NCBI RefSeq assembly: GCF_017357225.1
Contig: NZ_CP071605.1
Location: 124,001 to 188,000 of the forward strand
From: Rhizobium binae
GTDB lineage: Bacteria; Pseudomonadota; Alphaproteobacteria; Rhizobiales; Rhizobiaceae
Direction: 5' to 3'
Length of the DNA: 64,000 bases
Below, one piece after another: positions 9,231-18,914 of the stretch (the first letter of the stretch is position 1; each line of letters begins with the position of its first letter). Below the pieces are notes generated by a model. That model was not told the origin of the DNA. It saw only the letters and a list, made by a program, of their open reading frames with translations, and made no database searches. Both the position numbers and the translations under genes were made by a program.

Positions 9231-9959
9231 TCAGTAGCTGCCGCGCGAGCGCAGCACGGCTGGGATCGTCTTCACCATGATTGACAGATCGCCGAGGACA
9301 CTTTGCTCTGTGACGTAGCGGACATCCAGTTGGACACGTTCGCTGTAGCTGATGTCGCTGCGTCCACTGACCTGCCACAATCCTGTTAAGCCGGGACGAA
9401 CCTTGATGTAGTCGGCATAGTGAACGCCATAGAGCTCAGCTTCGCTTGTAACAATCGGTCGCGGGCCAACGAGGCTCATTTGCCCGCAAATGACATTGAA
9501 GAGCTGAGGGATTTCGTCGATACTGCTCTTGCGCAGGAGCGCACCGAACGGCGTCACCCGCGGATCATCCTTCAGTTTGCGCGTCTCGTTCCATTCCGCC
9601 CTGAGGTGCGGATTTGCAGCCAGATGCCGGTTCAGAACCTCGTCGGCATTTCTTACCATCGTGCGAAACTTAAGGCATGGAAACATGACACCGTTCCTGC
9701 CGATGCGACGATGGGCGATGAAAATGGGGCGCCCTTGCAAGACCAGCAGAACCGCGACAAGCATTAGGATCATCGGCGCCAGGACCAGCAAACCAACCGC
9801 CGCAATTGTTGCGTCGATCGCGTACCTGAAGGTGGCGAAAACGGCAGAAAGGATTTCATGTCCCATCACGCCGGACTTTCGGGACCTCGGCGGCCGGTGA
9901 GAATGTAGCTGCGCCTTGTTGAACCTGTCGAGATTCCGACTGAGATCAATTTCCCTCAT
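9231..9959 (-). CDS. exoY: Undecaprenyl-phosphate sugar-1-phosphate transferase (ExoY-like)
   Basis: A 242-aa bacterial sugar transferase. It has one N-terminal membrane helix (about residues 40-75) and the full conserved catalytic domain: LKFRTM, then KSSIDEIPQLFNV, MSLVGPRP and the RPGLTGLWQVSGRS signature near the C-terminus. It would load the first sugar phosphate onto undecaprenyl phosphate at the inner membrane. The length matches ExoY-type proteins without the long N-terminal membrane domain of WbaP. It heads a minus-strand operon with the fused glycosyltransferase and the chain-length protein. The symbol is by similarity to rhizobial ExoY; the exact donor sugar is not determined. Confidence 0.85.
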   Translation of the reverse strand: MREIDLSRNLDRFNKAQLHSHRPPRSRKSGVMGHEILSAVFATFRYAIDATIAAVGLLVLAPMILMLVAVLLVLQGRPIFIAHRRIGRNGVMFPCLKFRTMVRNADEVLNRHLAANPHLRAEWNETRKLKDDPRVTPFGALLRKSSIDEIPQLFNVICGQMSLVGPRPIVTSEAELYGVHYADYIKVRPGLTGLWQVSGRSDISYSERVQLDVRYVTEQSVLGDLSIMVKTIPAVLRSRGSY

Positions 9960-10069
9960 CTGCGTATTCCCCTTTGTAAAAGCTTAGACTTCGGGCACTT
10001 GCAGACAATGCCGTCATGGCATGCACAAGATAGCTAACAAGTATTAAACGATTTGACAATATTTTTATT

Positions 10070-10078
10070 GCACTGCAC
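10070..10078 (-). promoter_or_regulatory. Exopolysaccharide motif copy in divergent exoY / GT4 promoter region
   Basis: GCACTGCAC (reverse GTGCAGTGC) lies between a TTGACA box at 10053-10058 and an AT-rich TATATAAA at 10079-10086. A second GCACTGCA occurs at 10200-10207, 41 bp before the GT4 start. The 289-bp region 9960-10248 separates divergent operons and contains no gene. Confidence 0.35.
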
Positions 10079-10248
10079 TATATAAACTGTGCAGCGCGGG
10101 AAAGAGCACGGCACGCGGTGATCCTTCTTATGTCTTAACTGCCTAATATAGCTGCTTACAGTCTCATTTTTAATCGGGACACCGGCAAGAGTTACCCCCG
10201 CACTGCATGCCATAGTAATATCGTTAGTTTGGTTTCGAGGAGCTTGGC

Positions 10249-11355
10249 GTGCGAATAGCGATTGTTCATTACTGGCTGGTGGGAATGCGTGGTGGTGAGA
10301 AGGTTCTCGAAGCGCTATGCGATATTTTCCCGACCGCCGACATATACACGCATGTCTGTGATCTTTCCGCCATTTCCAACAGCATCAAGAAACACAAGAT
10401 ACAGACGACCTTCATCGGCGCACTGCCGTACGCGAAGCGGATGTATAAGCGCTATCTTCCTTTGATGCCCATGGCGCTGGAGCAGATCGATCTCGGTGCT
10501 TACGATCTTGTGATCAGCAGCGAGTCGGGGCCGGCGAAGGGCATCATACCAACGTCGCCGGCATTGCACCTTTGCTATTGCCATTCGCCAATGCGCTACA
10601 TTTGGAATATGTACAACAGGTACTACGACAGCTCCGGCTTGATGACACGGTTGATGATGCCGCCCATGGCCCACTATCTAAGGACATGGGATGTTGCGAC
10701 GGCATCCCGCGTAGATGATTTTATTGCCAACTCCAGTACCGTGGCGCAGCGGATCAAGAGCTATTATCGACGCGACGCGGCTGTCATTCATCCTCCGGTT
10801 GATACCGCCGCCTTCGGCCCGGTCGCCCCCGCTGAAGTTGGCGATTATTATCTGATGGTCGGGGAGCTCGTCAGCTACAAGCGGCCCGATCTTGCTGTCG
10901 AAGCCTTCAATCAAATGAAGGCCAAGCTTGTCGTAATTGGTGGTGGCGAAATGCTCGATCACCTCAGGCGGCTCGCTGGACCGACCGTGACAATTCTGGG
11001 CGCCCAGCCCTTTGATGTCCTTAGACACCACTATGCCCGCTGCAAGGGGCTGGTTTTCCCCGGAGAGGAGGACTTCGGGATTGTCCCAGTTGAGGCGATG
11101 GCAAGCGGGCGCCCCGTCATTGCATTCGGTAGGGGCGGCGCAACGGAGACTGTGGTGAACAACAAAACAGGCGTCTTCTTCGAAACTCAGACAACCGAGG
11201 CGCTGATCGATGCGGTTGAGCGCATGGAACGACTGGACTTCAACCCAGCCGACGCGGTTTCGCGCGCAGCAGACTTTCGCAGGGACGTCTTCGTGGATCG
11301 CTTCCGTAGCTACGTGGCGCAAGCCACCGGGACCGCCTTGGCGGAGTCGGCATGA
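10249..11355 (+). CDS. Glycosyltransferase family 4
   Basis: A 368-aa GT-B enzyme starting at GTG 10249 behind GAGGAGCTTGGC. The N-terminus (RIAIVHYWLVGMRGGEKVLEAL) carries the acceptor-side GG loop. The C-terminal donor-binding part has LVFPGEEDFGIVPVEAMASGRPVIAF, with the E-x7-E motif. It transfers a nucleotide-activated sugar to the growing lipid-linked oligosaccharide. Its TGA overlaps the ATG of the export protein gene (ATGA at 11352), showing translational coupling. It diverges from the exoY-like gene. Confidence 0.85.
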   Translation: MRIAIVHYWLVGMRGGEKVLEALCDIFPTADIYTHVCDLSAISNSIKKHKIQTTFIGALPYAKRMYKRYLPLMPMALEQIDLGAYDLVISSESGPAKGIIPTSPALHLCYCHSPMRYIWNMYNRYYDSSGLMTRLMMPPMAHYLRTWDVATASRVDDFIANSSTVAQRIKSYYRRDAAVIHPPVDTAAFGPVAPAEVGDYYLMVGELVSYKRPDLAVEAFNQMKAKLVVIGGGEMLDHLRRLAGPTVTILGAQPFDVLRHHYARCKGLVFPGEEDFGIVPVEAMASGRPVIAFGRGGATETVVNNKTGVFFETQTTEALIDAVERMERLDFNPADAVSRAADFRRDVFVDRFRSYVAQATGTALAESA

Positions 11356-12737
11356 CGCCCACCGGAGTGCCACAACATCGCAACTGGAGCAGCTGGATGC
11401 AGTTTCCCTTCTTACGTCGTTTGATCCACGGAAAATCGCTCACTGCCGTGTGGGGTAAAACGAGCTTGAGTCGCAAGGCAGCGACATGCGTCGCCGTCCT
11501 GTCGATTGTTGGTGCGGGGGGTGCCGTTCACGCTGGCGAGGAATACGTTCCGGGGCCACAGGACACGTTGAAGATTCGCGTTTACGAATGGCGTCCGAGC
11601 ACTGGGACTGCGTATGAATGGGCGCCCCTGACCGGAGATTTCGTCGTCTCTTCGGCAGGCAATCTTTCCCTGCCGATCATCGGTACCGTTTCAGTGGCCG
11701 GCAAGACCCTGGAGCAGATATCTGAAACGATCGGGCAACGACTTCAAGGTGAAGTAGGACTACAGAAGCGACCCAGCGCTTCTGTCGAAATTTCCTCCTA
11801 TCGGCCATTGTTCGTAACCGGGCTGGTCGCAAGTCCGGGCAAGTACAATTTCAGTCCAGGGCTGACGGTTATACAAGCGCTGAGCATGGCCGGCGGGATC
11901 GGTTCGACCGATGCTAATGTGATTGGCCTGCAGCGCGATGCGCTGTCCAGTCGTGGCCAAATGCGCGAGCTGGAAGCAGAGCGACTGGGTCTCGTCGCGC
12001 GTCAGGCTCGCGTTGATGCCGTATTGAACGGCGCCACTTCGGTCGTCTTCCCGCAGGAGCTCGTGTCGCGGGCGAAAGAACCACGTTTCTCCCGAATGAT
12101 GCAAGAAGAACAGTCCTTGTTCGAGACGCGCGAGCGTTCGATGATGACGGAGATTGACGCGCTCAACCGTGCCAAAGTGCTCGCTAACAACCAGATCGCG
12201 GCGCTAAAAGAGAAAGGCGCATCACTCGCCAAGCAGATCGATCTGGCGAGCAAGGATCTCGATGCGGTCAACAAGCTAGCCTTGCGAGGTCTGACGCTGT
12301 CGGCTCGCCAGCTTGGCGCCAACCAGAATGTTGCCGAGCTCGAGAGTCGTAACCTCGACGTCTCGCTTGCAATGCTCAAGACCGAGCAGGACCTTGCCAG
12401 GGTGGATCAGGATATTGCCGACGTGCACAATCGCTACCGCGTCAATGCACTGACCGAAGCGGCCGAATTGCGTGACCGGTTTGCCTCAAACGGCGAAAAG
12501 ATCCGGACAGCGCGAGACCTCTTAAGGAACCTGGAGCTCCGCGCGCCGTCGGCCATGGCGTCACTCGCTCTTGAGAACGGCCCGTACACGTTCCTGATGA
12601 CGATCAACCGCGTCGTCAACGGCAGCATGCAAACCCTTGTTGTCAGCGACAATGATCCTGTCATGCCCGGTGATGTGCTCAGGGTGGAGCATCGGGAGGA
12701 ACCCGCTGCAACCGCAACCGACGTCAGTAGCAATTAA
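11352..12737 (+). CDS. exoF: Polysaccharide export/biosynthesis protein (ExoF/Wza-like, periplasmic)
   Basis: A 461-aa protein with a basic N-terminus followed by a hydrophobic export segment ending near AVHAGEE (about residue 60). Next is the polysaccharide-export domain (GPQDTLKIRVYEW..), a SLBB-like segment (PLFVTGLVASPGKYNFSPGLTVIQALSMAGGI) and a long coiled-coil region (about residues 190-400). This architecture is that of rhizobial ExoF rather than the short Wza lipoprotein, and no lipobox cysteine is visible. It would form the periplasmic or outer-membrane part of the secretion channel. It overlaps the upstream GT4 gene by four bases. The symbol is by family resemblance. Confidence 0.8.
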   Translation: MTPTGVPQHRNWSSWMQFPFLRRLIHGKSLTAVWGKTSLSRKAATCVAVLSIVGAGGAVHAGEEYVPGPQDTLKIRVYEWRPSTGTAYEWAPLTGDFVVSSAGNLSLPIIGTVSVAGKTLEQISETIGQRLQGEVGLQKRPSASVEISSYRPLFVTGLVASPGKYNFSPGLTVIQALSMAGGIGSTDANVIGLQRDALSSRGQMRELEAERLGLVARQARVDAVLNGATSVVFPQELVSRAKEPRFSRMMQEEQSLFETRERSMMTEIDALNRAKVLANNQIAALKEKGASLAKQIDLASKDLDAVNKLALRGLTLSARQLGANQNVAELESRNLDVSLAMLKTEQDLARVDQDIADVHNRYRVNALTEAAELRDRFASNGEKIRTARDLLRNLELRAPSAMASLALENGPYTFLMTINRVVNGSMQTLVVSDNDPVMPGDVLRVEHREEPAATATDVSSN

Positions 12738-12852
12738 CCGGCTGGTCGTTCTTCGACCTCTACCTCTGCGCAATTTGAGCTTGCCACAAAACAGGAGATA
12801 CAGGATTATGACCAGTTAAGGGCGATACCGGACTGGGAGGTCGGAGCAACCA

Positions 12853-13146
12853 ATGGGCTGGGCGCTTGTTGTCTCATTCATAATCGGCGCAGTCTGTGGA
12901 TTGCGTATGCCGGTTGTGATTTTCACTCTGGTTGTACTCGTCGTGATGGTTGTCTATGCAAGCATCAGTTACTCGACGGGAGTCCCGCTAGCCCGTGCAA
13001 TCGCCTGGGGGTTTGTGTTTGCTGCGGTCCTGGAGGCGGGTAATATTTTCACTCACCTGCTTCTGTATGTTTTCTACACGCGACGAGCCGATGACGCGCG
13101 CAAACGCACTCCACAGGAGTTGCAATCGAAGTATCCAGCTGACTAG
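12853..13146 (+). CDS. Small membrane protein of unknown function
   Basis: The protein is 97 aa, with an ATG behind GGGAGGTCGGAGCAACC. Three hydrophobic segments are visible (about residues 3-17, 20-40 and 55-75), followed by a charged C-terminal tail (RRADDARKRTPQELQSKY). It is co-directional with, and 115 bp downstream of, the exoF-like gene, so it may be an accessory of export or regulation. I do not recognise the family; it is not a close match to the ExoX-like protein at 18915. Confidence 0.6.
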   Translation: MGWALVVSFIIGAVCGLRMPVVIFTLVVLVVMVVYASISYSTGVPLARAIAWGFVFAAVLEAGNIFTHLLLYVFYTRRADDARKRTPQELQSKYPAD

Positions 13147-13152
13147 TCCAAT

Positions 13153-14175
13153 CTAGACCGGGCTATTGTGCCCGATAAGATCAGCCCGTCGATCCATCTG
13201 CGCCTCTTTCTCCAATCTGGCAAGCGCGAGCTGTTCTGCTTTCTCCATCCCGTATTTGAATTTGTATCCCGCCGCTTTCAGGCGTTCGCCTGAAAAACGC
13301 ATGCGCCACAGCGGGTTTCTGATTGGCAGGGAATGGAAGCGGACGAAGTCGTGGAGCCAGTCGACGACCCAAGGAACGCTGACGACACGATAGCGACGGT
13401 CCCCACTTGCGGCAAAGGCCTTTCGCATGAAGTCGATGTGCTTGGGCGTGATGCGATCGTCCTCGGCCAGGTTGTAGATCTCAACCCGCCCCGGCTCACC
13501 TACACCCGCAAGCCCCCGCTCCATGCACCAGATGAGCGCATCGGAGACATCGCCGACATAGATATGATGGGCATGGCGGTGTGATGCGAGCATGCGCTTG
13601 ATGATGTTCCAATCGCGTACGCCGATGATCTGTTCGATATCGACGACAACGGTCGGCCGTAGCGCAATGCATCGCATCTGGTCGGCCACGCGAGTGATTG
13701 CCCTTTCGCCAGCAAGCTTCGTGCGACCATACTCGCGCACATAGTCAAGCGCCCAGTATTCCGAGGCGACGTCCCGCTCAAGGGAAAGAACGGGCGAGCT
13801 CTCAGAGATTGAGACAGAACGACCGCTGCCATATACCGCTACAGAGCTCGTGTAGCAGAAGGCTCGTACGCCGGCATCCTCGGCGGCACGCGCCAAGCGT
13901 TCCGTTGCCGTTTCGTTGACAGCCCTCATGCGATGCTTTTTGCCAATTTCGGCCGCCAGATGGAGGACCGCGCTGCAGCCTCCGACCACGGAATTGAGAT
14001 CCGCGTTACCGGAAAGATCAACCTGACGCCACTCCAGCCGTTGGGTGCTGTCGGATGGCGGCTGCGTCTGCGATGTCGTGGCTCTAACGCGATAACCGCG
14101 GTCAAGCAGATCGGCGACGACAACGCGGCCAATCCGGCCCGTTGCGCCGGTCACCAGAATAGTTTCATCCGGCAT
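13153..14175 (-). CDS. NAD-dependent epimerase/dehydratase (extended SDR)
   Basis: A 340-aa extended short-chain dehydrogenase with ATG at 14175 and GGAG seven bases upstream. GATGRIGR near the N-terminus is the nucleotide-binding TGxxGxxG. YGRTK (about residue 150) is the catalytic Tyr-x3-Lys, and FCYTSSVAVYG is the adjacent Ser strand. It probably reduces, epimerises or dehydrates a nucleotide sugar for the exopolysaccharide. The start lies inside the 3' end of the GMC oxidoreductase gene (11-bp overlap), so the two are translationally coupled. Confidence 0.8.
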   Translation of the reverse strand: MPDETILVTGATGRIGRVVVADLLDRGYRVRATTSQTQPPSDSTQRLEWRQVDLSGNADLNSVVGGCSAVLHLAAEIGKKHRMRAVNETATERLARAAEDAGVRAFCYTSSVAVYGSGRSVSISESSPVLSLERDVASEYWALDYVREYGRTKLAGERAITRVADQMRCIALRPTVVVDIEQIIGVRDWNIIKRMLASHRHAHHIYVGDVSDALIWCMERGLAGVGEPGRVEIYNLAEDDRITPKHIDFMRKAFAASGDRRYRVVSVPWVVDWLHDFVRFHSLPIRNPLWRMRFSGERLKAAGYKFKYGMEKAEQLALARLEKEAQMDRRADLIGHNSPV

Positions 14176-15811
14176 GGGCCATCTCCGCAAGAAGAGGGCG
14201 ATGCCGCTTGTCCTTCAGATGATCGGCTAAACGGATCGCCATGGCAACGATCATCTGAGTAGGGTTGCAATGGCCAGCAGTCGGAAAGACTGAACTCCCC
14301 GAGACATAGAGTCCCGCAAGGCCGTGAACCTGACAATCAACGTCGACGACCCCTTTTTCCGGACTGCACGACATGCGCGTCGTGGCGGTTGGATGGGCTA
14401 CGTCGACGAAGCTTTCCGGAATGGGTGCCCTGTCGCGCACCCAATCAGCGAGCACCGGCTGCGGAAAGCCGATCCTCGCCAATTCGGCCGCGGTCAGTTC
14501 AGCCATGCGATGCATGGTTCGTGCCTCGTCCGGATGGCTGCGCCAGTCGACTTTCGGCAGGCGCATACCGAACCGGTCGCGGCGCTGCGACAGGCTGACA
14601 CGACTGTCCGGGTCGGGCATCTGCTCGCACATGCAATCCAACGTAAGTTCCCGCAACTTCCGCGGCAGGCCGTTGCGCGACCCGAAATAGTCGACTGCGC
14701 CGCGAGCCAATAACGGAACGTTACGCGCCACGCTCAAAATGTCCTGCGGCAGGCTTGGCTTGCGCGCCGCAAGACGTCGCAGAGAATCCCAGGGATCGTC
14801 GCGTGCAAGCACTTCGCCAAGCCAACCCGCACAATTGAGCAAGCGCTCGCGGCGCTGTATCGTCGGACTGAGCCTTAGACCGGCTCGAAAGAACCGGCCT
14901 CGCACATTGTAACGCCCGAAACGGCGCCGCAACGCCGCCGAATCAGACAAGGAAAAAAAGGCAGTCGGCCCGCGCAGGTGGTCCATCAGATAGCGCCCGA
15001 CCTGATCGCGATCGTTGCCAAGAGCCGGACCGTCCGGCTCACCGGAGTTGAGCAGGATGCGTGCATTCTCAATACCCCCGGCACAGAGTACCACTGCGGC
15101 GGTTGAAAGCTTTTGCTTGCGCCCATCGTCAGTCGCGAACTCGAGGCCGCGAATGCTCGTGCGTGCATCGTTGGCAAGAACCTGCAGCACGGTAGCGCCA
15201 GTGACCAATGTGACGTTTGGGCCGAGATGCTTGCGAATATGACGCCCGAACCGCATATACTCAAAAGGATAGGACTCTGCCTCATCCCTGCTGAACTGCC
15301 AGAAGAACGGAAGCAGGAGATTTGCGTCGACCTCGGCCTTCGGTGCAACGCGCTCTGCGATCGACCAGAAACGTTGGTCGCTGTAACCGCTGCCGAGGGC
15401 GAGGCCAAGATGGGTCGCACTGCGATCCATGTAGGGTTCCAGTTCCTGCATGGCAATCGGCCATCCTGAATGGTCAACCCATTCCCGTTGCTCGAAATCG
15501 ATCGCATCAAAGGGACCGCACCGGCCTCCCCAGGTATGCGAAGCGCCGCCCAGGATTCGGTTGCGCACGGACCATTGATCGCGGGCACGCGGCCGGCCGA
15601 CATTTTCGATCTCGTTAAGAGCGTCTTTTTCAGGAGTGCGCTGCTCCCCGCCGCTTTCCAGCAGCACAACGCTTATGCCTGAATGGGACAGTTCGCGCGC
15701 CAAAGTAGCGCCGGCCGGACCGGAGCCTACAATGCAGACATCGCATCGCAGCAGCGGGAGGACGGTTTCCCCGGACGTGGGTTGCAGATTAATAATGAGC
15801 ATGGCCGACAT
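14165..15811 (-). CDS. GMC-family FAD oxidoreductase
   Basis: About 545-548 aa. CIVGSGPAGATLARELSHSG binds FAD ADP. The C-terminal GMC domain has AHPTATTRMS, VSGSSVFPTAGHCNPT and the conserved catalytic His. The family oxidises sugar or alcohol hydroxyls. In a polysaccharide cluster it could create a keto or aldehyde sugar that the adjacent SDR then reduces. Two starts are possible: ATG 15811, or ATG 15802, which has AGGGGGG at a normal distance. The paired SDR-GMC arrangement recurs in rhizobial glycan loci. Confidence 0.8.
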   Translation of the reverse strand: MSAMLIINLQPTSGETVLPLLRCDVCIVGSGPAGATLARELSHSGISVVLLESGGEQRTPEKDALNEIENVGRPRARDQWSVRNRILGGASHTWGGRCGPFDAIDFEQREWVDHSGWPIAMQELEPYMDRSATHLGLALGSGYSDQRFWSIAERVAPKAEVDANLLLPFFWQFSRDEAESYPFEYMRFGRHIRKHLGPNVTLVTGATVLQVLANDARTSIRGLEFATDDGRKQKLSTAAVVLCAGGIENARILLNSGEPDGPALGNDRDQVGRYLMDHLRGPTAFFSLSDSAALRRRFGRYNVRGRFFRAGLRLSPTIQRRERLLNCAGWLGEVLARDDPWDSLRRLAARKPSLPQDILSVARNVPLLARGAVDYFGSRNGLPRKLRELTLDCMCEQMPDPDSRVSLSQRRDRFGMRLPKVDWRSHPDEARTMHRMAELTAAELARIGFPQPVLADWVRDRAPIPESFVDVAHPTATTRMSCSPEKGVVDVDCQVHGLAGLYVSGSSVFPTAGHCNPTQMIVAMAIRLADHLKDKRHRPLLAEMAHAG

Positions 15812-15983
15812 CCCCCCCTACATCATCGTCGACCGACCGGGGCAGCCGTCCCCCGCATGTCAAGGACGATACGCCTGCGATGCATGTCAGGGCGGCCTTC
15901 CGGCATTTCCTGAGAGGAATTTTCCTTACCATATTATCCACCTCGGGTCGTTCAAGTGTGAACCGGTCTTGCAGCCGTCACCG

Positions 15984-17408
15984 TTACGTGGAGCCGCGTG
16001 GCTCCGGCAAATCGCGGGAGGCATGAAGCCGAAGAAAGGGTGCCGTAGGCTCGATCGTGGCAGGTCGGCTGGCGGCCAGGCCTGCCAGGATGAAGAAGAG
16101 CAGGCCGAGGTCGACTGTCGGACCGACGACCATGGAGCCGGCGAGTAGACACAGGCAACCATTGCGTGCCGCCAGGCGAATATCGGCGACGTAACTCCTG
16201 GCCGGCGCGCCGCCATGGCCGAGCGCGGTGAATGCAAACATCAGAAAGAAGAATGCGCCGGGGACGCCGACGTTTGACAAGAGTGCCACCGGGAAGCTCG
16301 AAGTCCGCGCCGTGCCCAGTCCAACGCCGAGGCCGAAGGTATCGAGGAAATTCTGGAGGCCGTAAGTGTTCCAGGAACCACGGGTAAGGCCAGAGCTAGA
16401 AGTCGACTTGCTGAGGATGAGTATATCCACATAGTTGTGAACTGTGTTGAAGATGTCCTGTTGCAGAAGGATAACGAGTCCAGCAAGCAGCACCAGAAGC
16501 GGCGCGAGGACAGCGACGGTGGCGCTATGGCTGCTACCGGGACCGATGCCGCTGCGCCATACGGCGGTGGCGTAAAGGATCGCTAAACCCACCGGCGCCG
16601 CAACGAGCCCTGCAGAGGATGTTGACAGGATGATGAGCATTAGTGACGTGACGGCAAGGGGTCCGGTCCAACGCGAATGTCGTTGGCAAAGCCACGTTGT
16701 CGCGGTGAACCCAAGAGCACCGAGCGTCGTTCCGGCGAAGGCTGATGCCTCGGGCCATGAACCGACAATGCGCTTCATCCCGTTGACCTTGTCGTTGTCG
16801 TGAAAAGTGTACTGCGCGTTGCGGATGAATTGCAGCACGTCTTGGGCGCCAATAGAGCCGGTAACGACATCGAGCAGAGCGAAGACGATGTTGAGGGTCG
16901 CATAGGCGATCAAGCCAATGACAATGGCTCGGTAGCCTGCGAGCGTCGATCCGATAGCCACAATCAGCGTGAAGCAGACGAGATCTGCCGCCAGATAGAC
17001 GGTCTGGGTGAGATTGCTGGAGACGGGCCCTAAAGGCGCCACGCCGCCGGTCAAGGGCTGCTCGGGTATGCCGAGCGGGATAATCGTTGTCGCATCGGCA
17101 AACAGCCGGGGTAGGAAGTAGGCAGATAAGCCGCCGTAAAGGACAAGGCAGGCCAACCAGAAGCCGGGTTGACCGAAGTGCAGAACATCAAACAGTGGCG
17201 CAGCGGGGCGCTTGCTGCGCATGGCAGCAACGGCGACGAACATCAAGAAAACATGCGCCGGCTGAACGCTCGAAGAGCCCAGCACGAAAGCCGCTGCTGC
17301 ACCAAGCAGCGTCAAGCTGACGAAGGCCTTTATGGTTGCATCCTGTCCAAGTACCAGACAGTAGAGACCGAGCGCTATGGTGATGATACCGATAGGTTCA
17401 ACGGCCAT
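15984..17408 (-). CDS. O-antigen ligase/polymerase-like membrane protein (Wzy/ExoQ type)
   Basis: The protein is about 474 aa and nearly all hydrophobic, with about 12 predicted helices and a large loop before the C-terminal helices, as in the Wzy_C/O-antigen ligase family. It would polymerise repeat units in the periplasm or ligate the chain. ATG 17408 is preferred (MAVEPIGIITIALGLY). The start overlaps the end of the acyltransferase gene by 11 bp, which shows an operon. The family is poorly conserved in sequence, so the call rests on topology, length and context. Confidence 0.7.
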   Translation of the reverse strand: MAVEPIGIITIALGLYCLVLGQDATIKAFVSLTLLGAAAAFVLGSSSVQPAHVFLMFVAVAAMRSKRPAAPLFDVLHFGQPGFWLACLVLYGGLSAYFLPRLFADATTIIPLGIPEQPLTGGVAPLGPVSSNLTQTVYLAADLVCFTLIVAIGSTLAGYRAIVIGLIAYATLNIVFALLDVVTGSIGAQDVLQFIRNAQYTFHDNDKVNGMKRIVGSWPEASAFAGTTLGALGFTATTWLCQRHSRWTGPLAVTSLMLIILSTSSAGLVAAPVGLAILYATAVWRSGIGPGSSHSATVAVLAPLLVLLAGLVILLQQDIFNTVHNYVDILILSKSTSSSGLTRGSWNTYGLQNFLDTFGLGVGLGTARTSSFPVALLSNVGVPGAFFFLMFAFTALGHGGAPARSYVADIRLAARNGCLCLLAGSMVVGPTVDLGLLFFILAGLAASRPATIEPTAPFLRLHASRDLPEPRGST

Positions 17409-18513
17409 CGCCAGCCACACTCACTCGCGCGCTAGTGACCAGTTGAGCCGCTGTCCTTGGTTTGCCGGTCATTCCCACTATAAGGCCCTTGAACTTGAGG
17501 GCGTGCTTTTCGATGGCATGCCAGGAAAAAAAGGCCAGCAGTGCCGTCGCTGGCAACGCCAAGGCGATGTTGATGTACCACTCGCGATACTGGGGAAGGA
17601 GATGGGCAACCGCCTGCTGGACGGGGAACGCGTAGAGATAGATCCCATAAGAATAGTCACCGCTGGCGAGGAGCGCGTGCTTTGATGGTTTCGTCAGGCC
17701 AATGGCAACCGTCACATATGCAATGGGAAAGGCAGCGAAATAGGGCGCATAGGGCAGGTTCAGCATTGCGAACGAGACAAGTGCTGCAGCGGCCGCACGG
17801 ACCGGCGTAACCGTCAGGCGATCGCGGCAGATAAACAGAACGACGCCAGCTAGAAAGCTAAGAAGGAGGATGCGCCCAGGCAACGCTCCGTCCATCGGCA
17901 GTTCCGCGGCCCCGCGCAGCACGTCGCGACCAATGACAGCTCCATGGGCAAGGAGCACGGCCGTTACCAGCAGCACTGGCCGATACACCAAGCCCATGAC
18001 CGCAAGCACGGTCAGTACGATATAGCATTCCAGTTCGTAGGGGATCGTCCACAGCGAGACATTGACGGCGTGATAATAGGGATTGTCACGAAACAGGCCG
18101 GGGAGCAGGTACTGGATATGGCCTACGATGTTCAGAAAATAGGCCGAGAACTGAGGATCGGAAAAATAGGAGGCAAGCGGCTGTGTGGTGAACAGCGGCC
18201 CCAGCACCAGCGCACACAAGGTGACCTCAACAGCAAGCGCCGGCACGAGGCGTAGGGCGCGCAAACCAAGGAAGCGTCCGATATTACGCGTTCGCGAAAG
18301 ACTGGCGCTGACAAGAAAGCCGCTGAGAGCGAAAAACGCGGGGAGGACGAACGTTACCAGCCCGCGTAGCGGCGGCTGGAACAAGAAGACTTCCCCAGCC
18401 TTGCCATAGGACACGGCAAAGCTGTGAATGCAAAGAACGGCTACGGCAAGAACCACTCTCAGGTAGTCGAAGCCGGTGGTATATCCATTCGAAAACCGCT
18501 CTCCGATCAACAT
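17398..18513 (-). CDS. Acyltransferase family 3 membrane protein (ExoZ-like)
   Basis: The protein is 371 aa, with ATG at 18513 behind AGGAGAAAGACC. The N-terminus (FDYLRVVLAVAVLCIHSFAVSYG) shows the R..a...V...H motif of acyltransferase-3 proteins, with the catalytic histidine in VLCIHS. About ten helices follow. These enzymes O-acetylate or O-succinylate sugars of the exopolysaccharide. It is first in a minus-strand operon with the polymerase. A TGCTGCAGTGC motif lies 48 bp upstream. Confidence 0.8.
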   Translation of the reverse strand: MLIGERFSNGYTTGFDYLRVVLAVAVLCIHSFAVSYGKAGEVFLFQPPLRGLVTFVLPAFFALSGFLVSASLSRTRNIGRFLGLRALRLVPALAVEVTLCALVLGPLFTTQPLASYFSDPQFSAYFLNIVGHIQYLLPGLFRDNPYYHAVNVSLWTIPYELECYIVLTVLAVMGLVYRPVLLVTAVLLAHGAVIGRDVLRGAAELPMDGALPGRILLLSFLAGVVLFICRDRLTVTPVRAAAAALVSFAMLNLPYAPYFAAFPIAYVTVAIGLTKPSKHALLASGDYSYGIYLYAFPVQQAVAHLLPQYREWYINIALALPATALLAFFSWHAIEKHALKFKGLIVGMTGKPRTAAQLVTSARVSVAGDGR

Positions 18514-18560
18514 GGTCTTTCTCCTGTCGCTGGGCGCCGCTGCAAAATGAATACTACGCT

Positions 18561-18571
18561 GCACTGCAGCA
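18561..18571 (-). promoter_or_regulatory. Shared exopolysaccharide motif upstream of acyltransferase gene
   Basis: GCACTGCAGCA is the exact reverse complement of the 11-mer at 1687-1697. The surrounding 401-bp gene-free stretch (18514-18914) separates the acyltransferase (minus) from the exoX-like gene (plus). It also holds an ACTGCATTGC half-motif at about 18604, and nothing else that I recognise. Confidence 0.4.
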
Positions 18572-18914
18572 TAGACGGTAAGTCAGCATTTGCAAGGTCA
18601 CATACTGCATTGCGACAAAAATTTTACTGTGCTGCCTGGACTTGTTCGGAATGAAGGAACATCTTCACGCCGGCATGCTCCTACAATACACGCAATAGTC
18701 GGAAATATCTCGCAATTACAATGCTTTACCGATCAAATTGGACTTGTGCTGGTTCCCGTCATCGCGCAATCGTGCAAAGTAACATTGCTGCGGCGCAGTC
18801 GGAAAATCATCCATAAGATGGTCTGATATCGCATTTGTTGCAGTCATAACGATTCATTTCTGTTGCAAATCTCTACCAATCGTGAAAATCTTGGCATGAT
18901 CGCCGGAGTTAATC

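Noticed and set aside
10053..10086. TTGACA with TATATA as a sigma-70 promoter
   Set aside because: The spacer is about 20 bp, longer than usual; reported only as part of the intergenic motif region.
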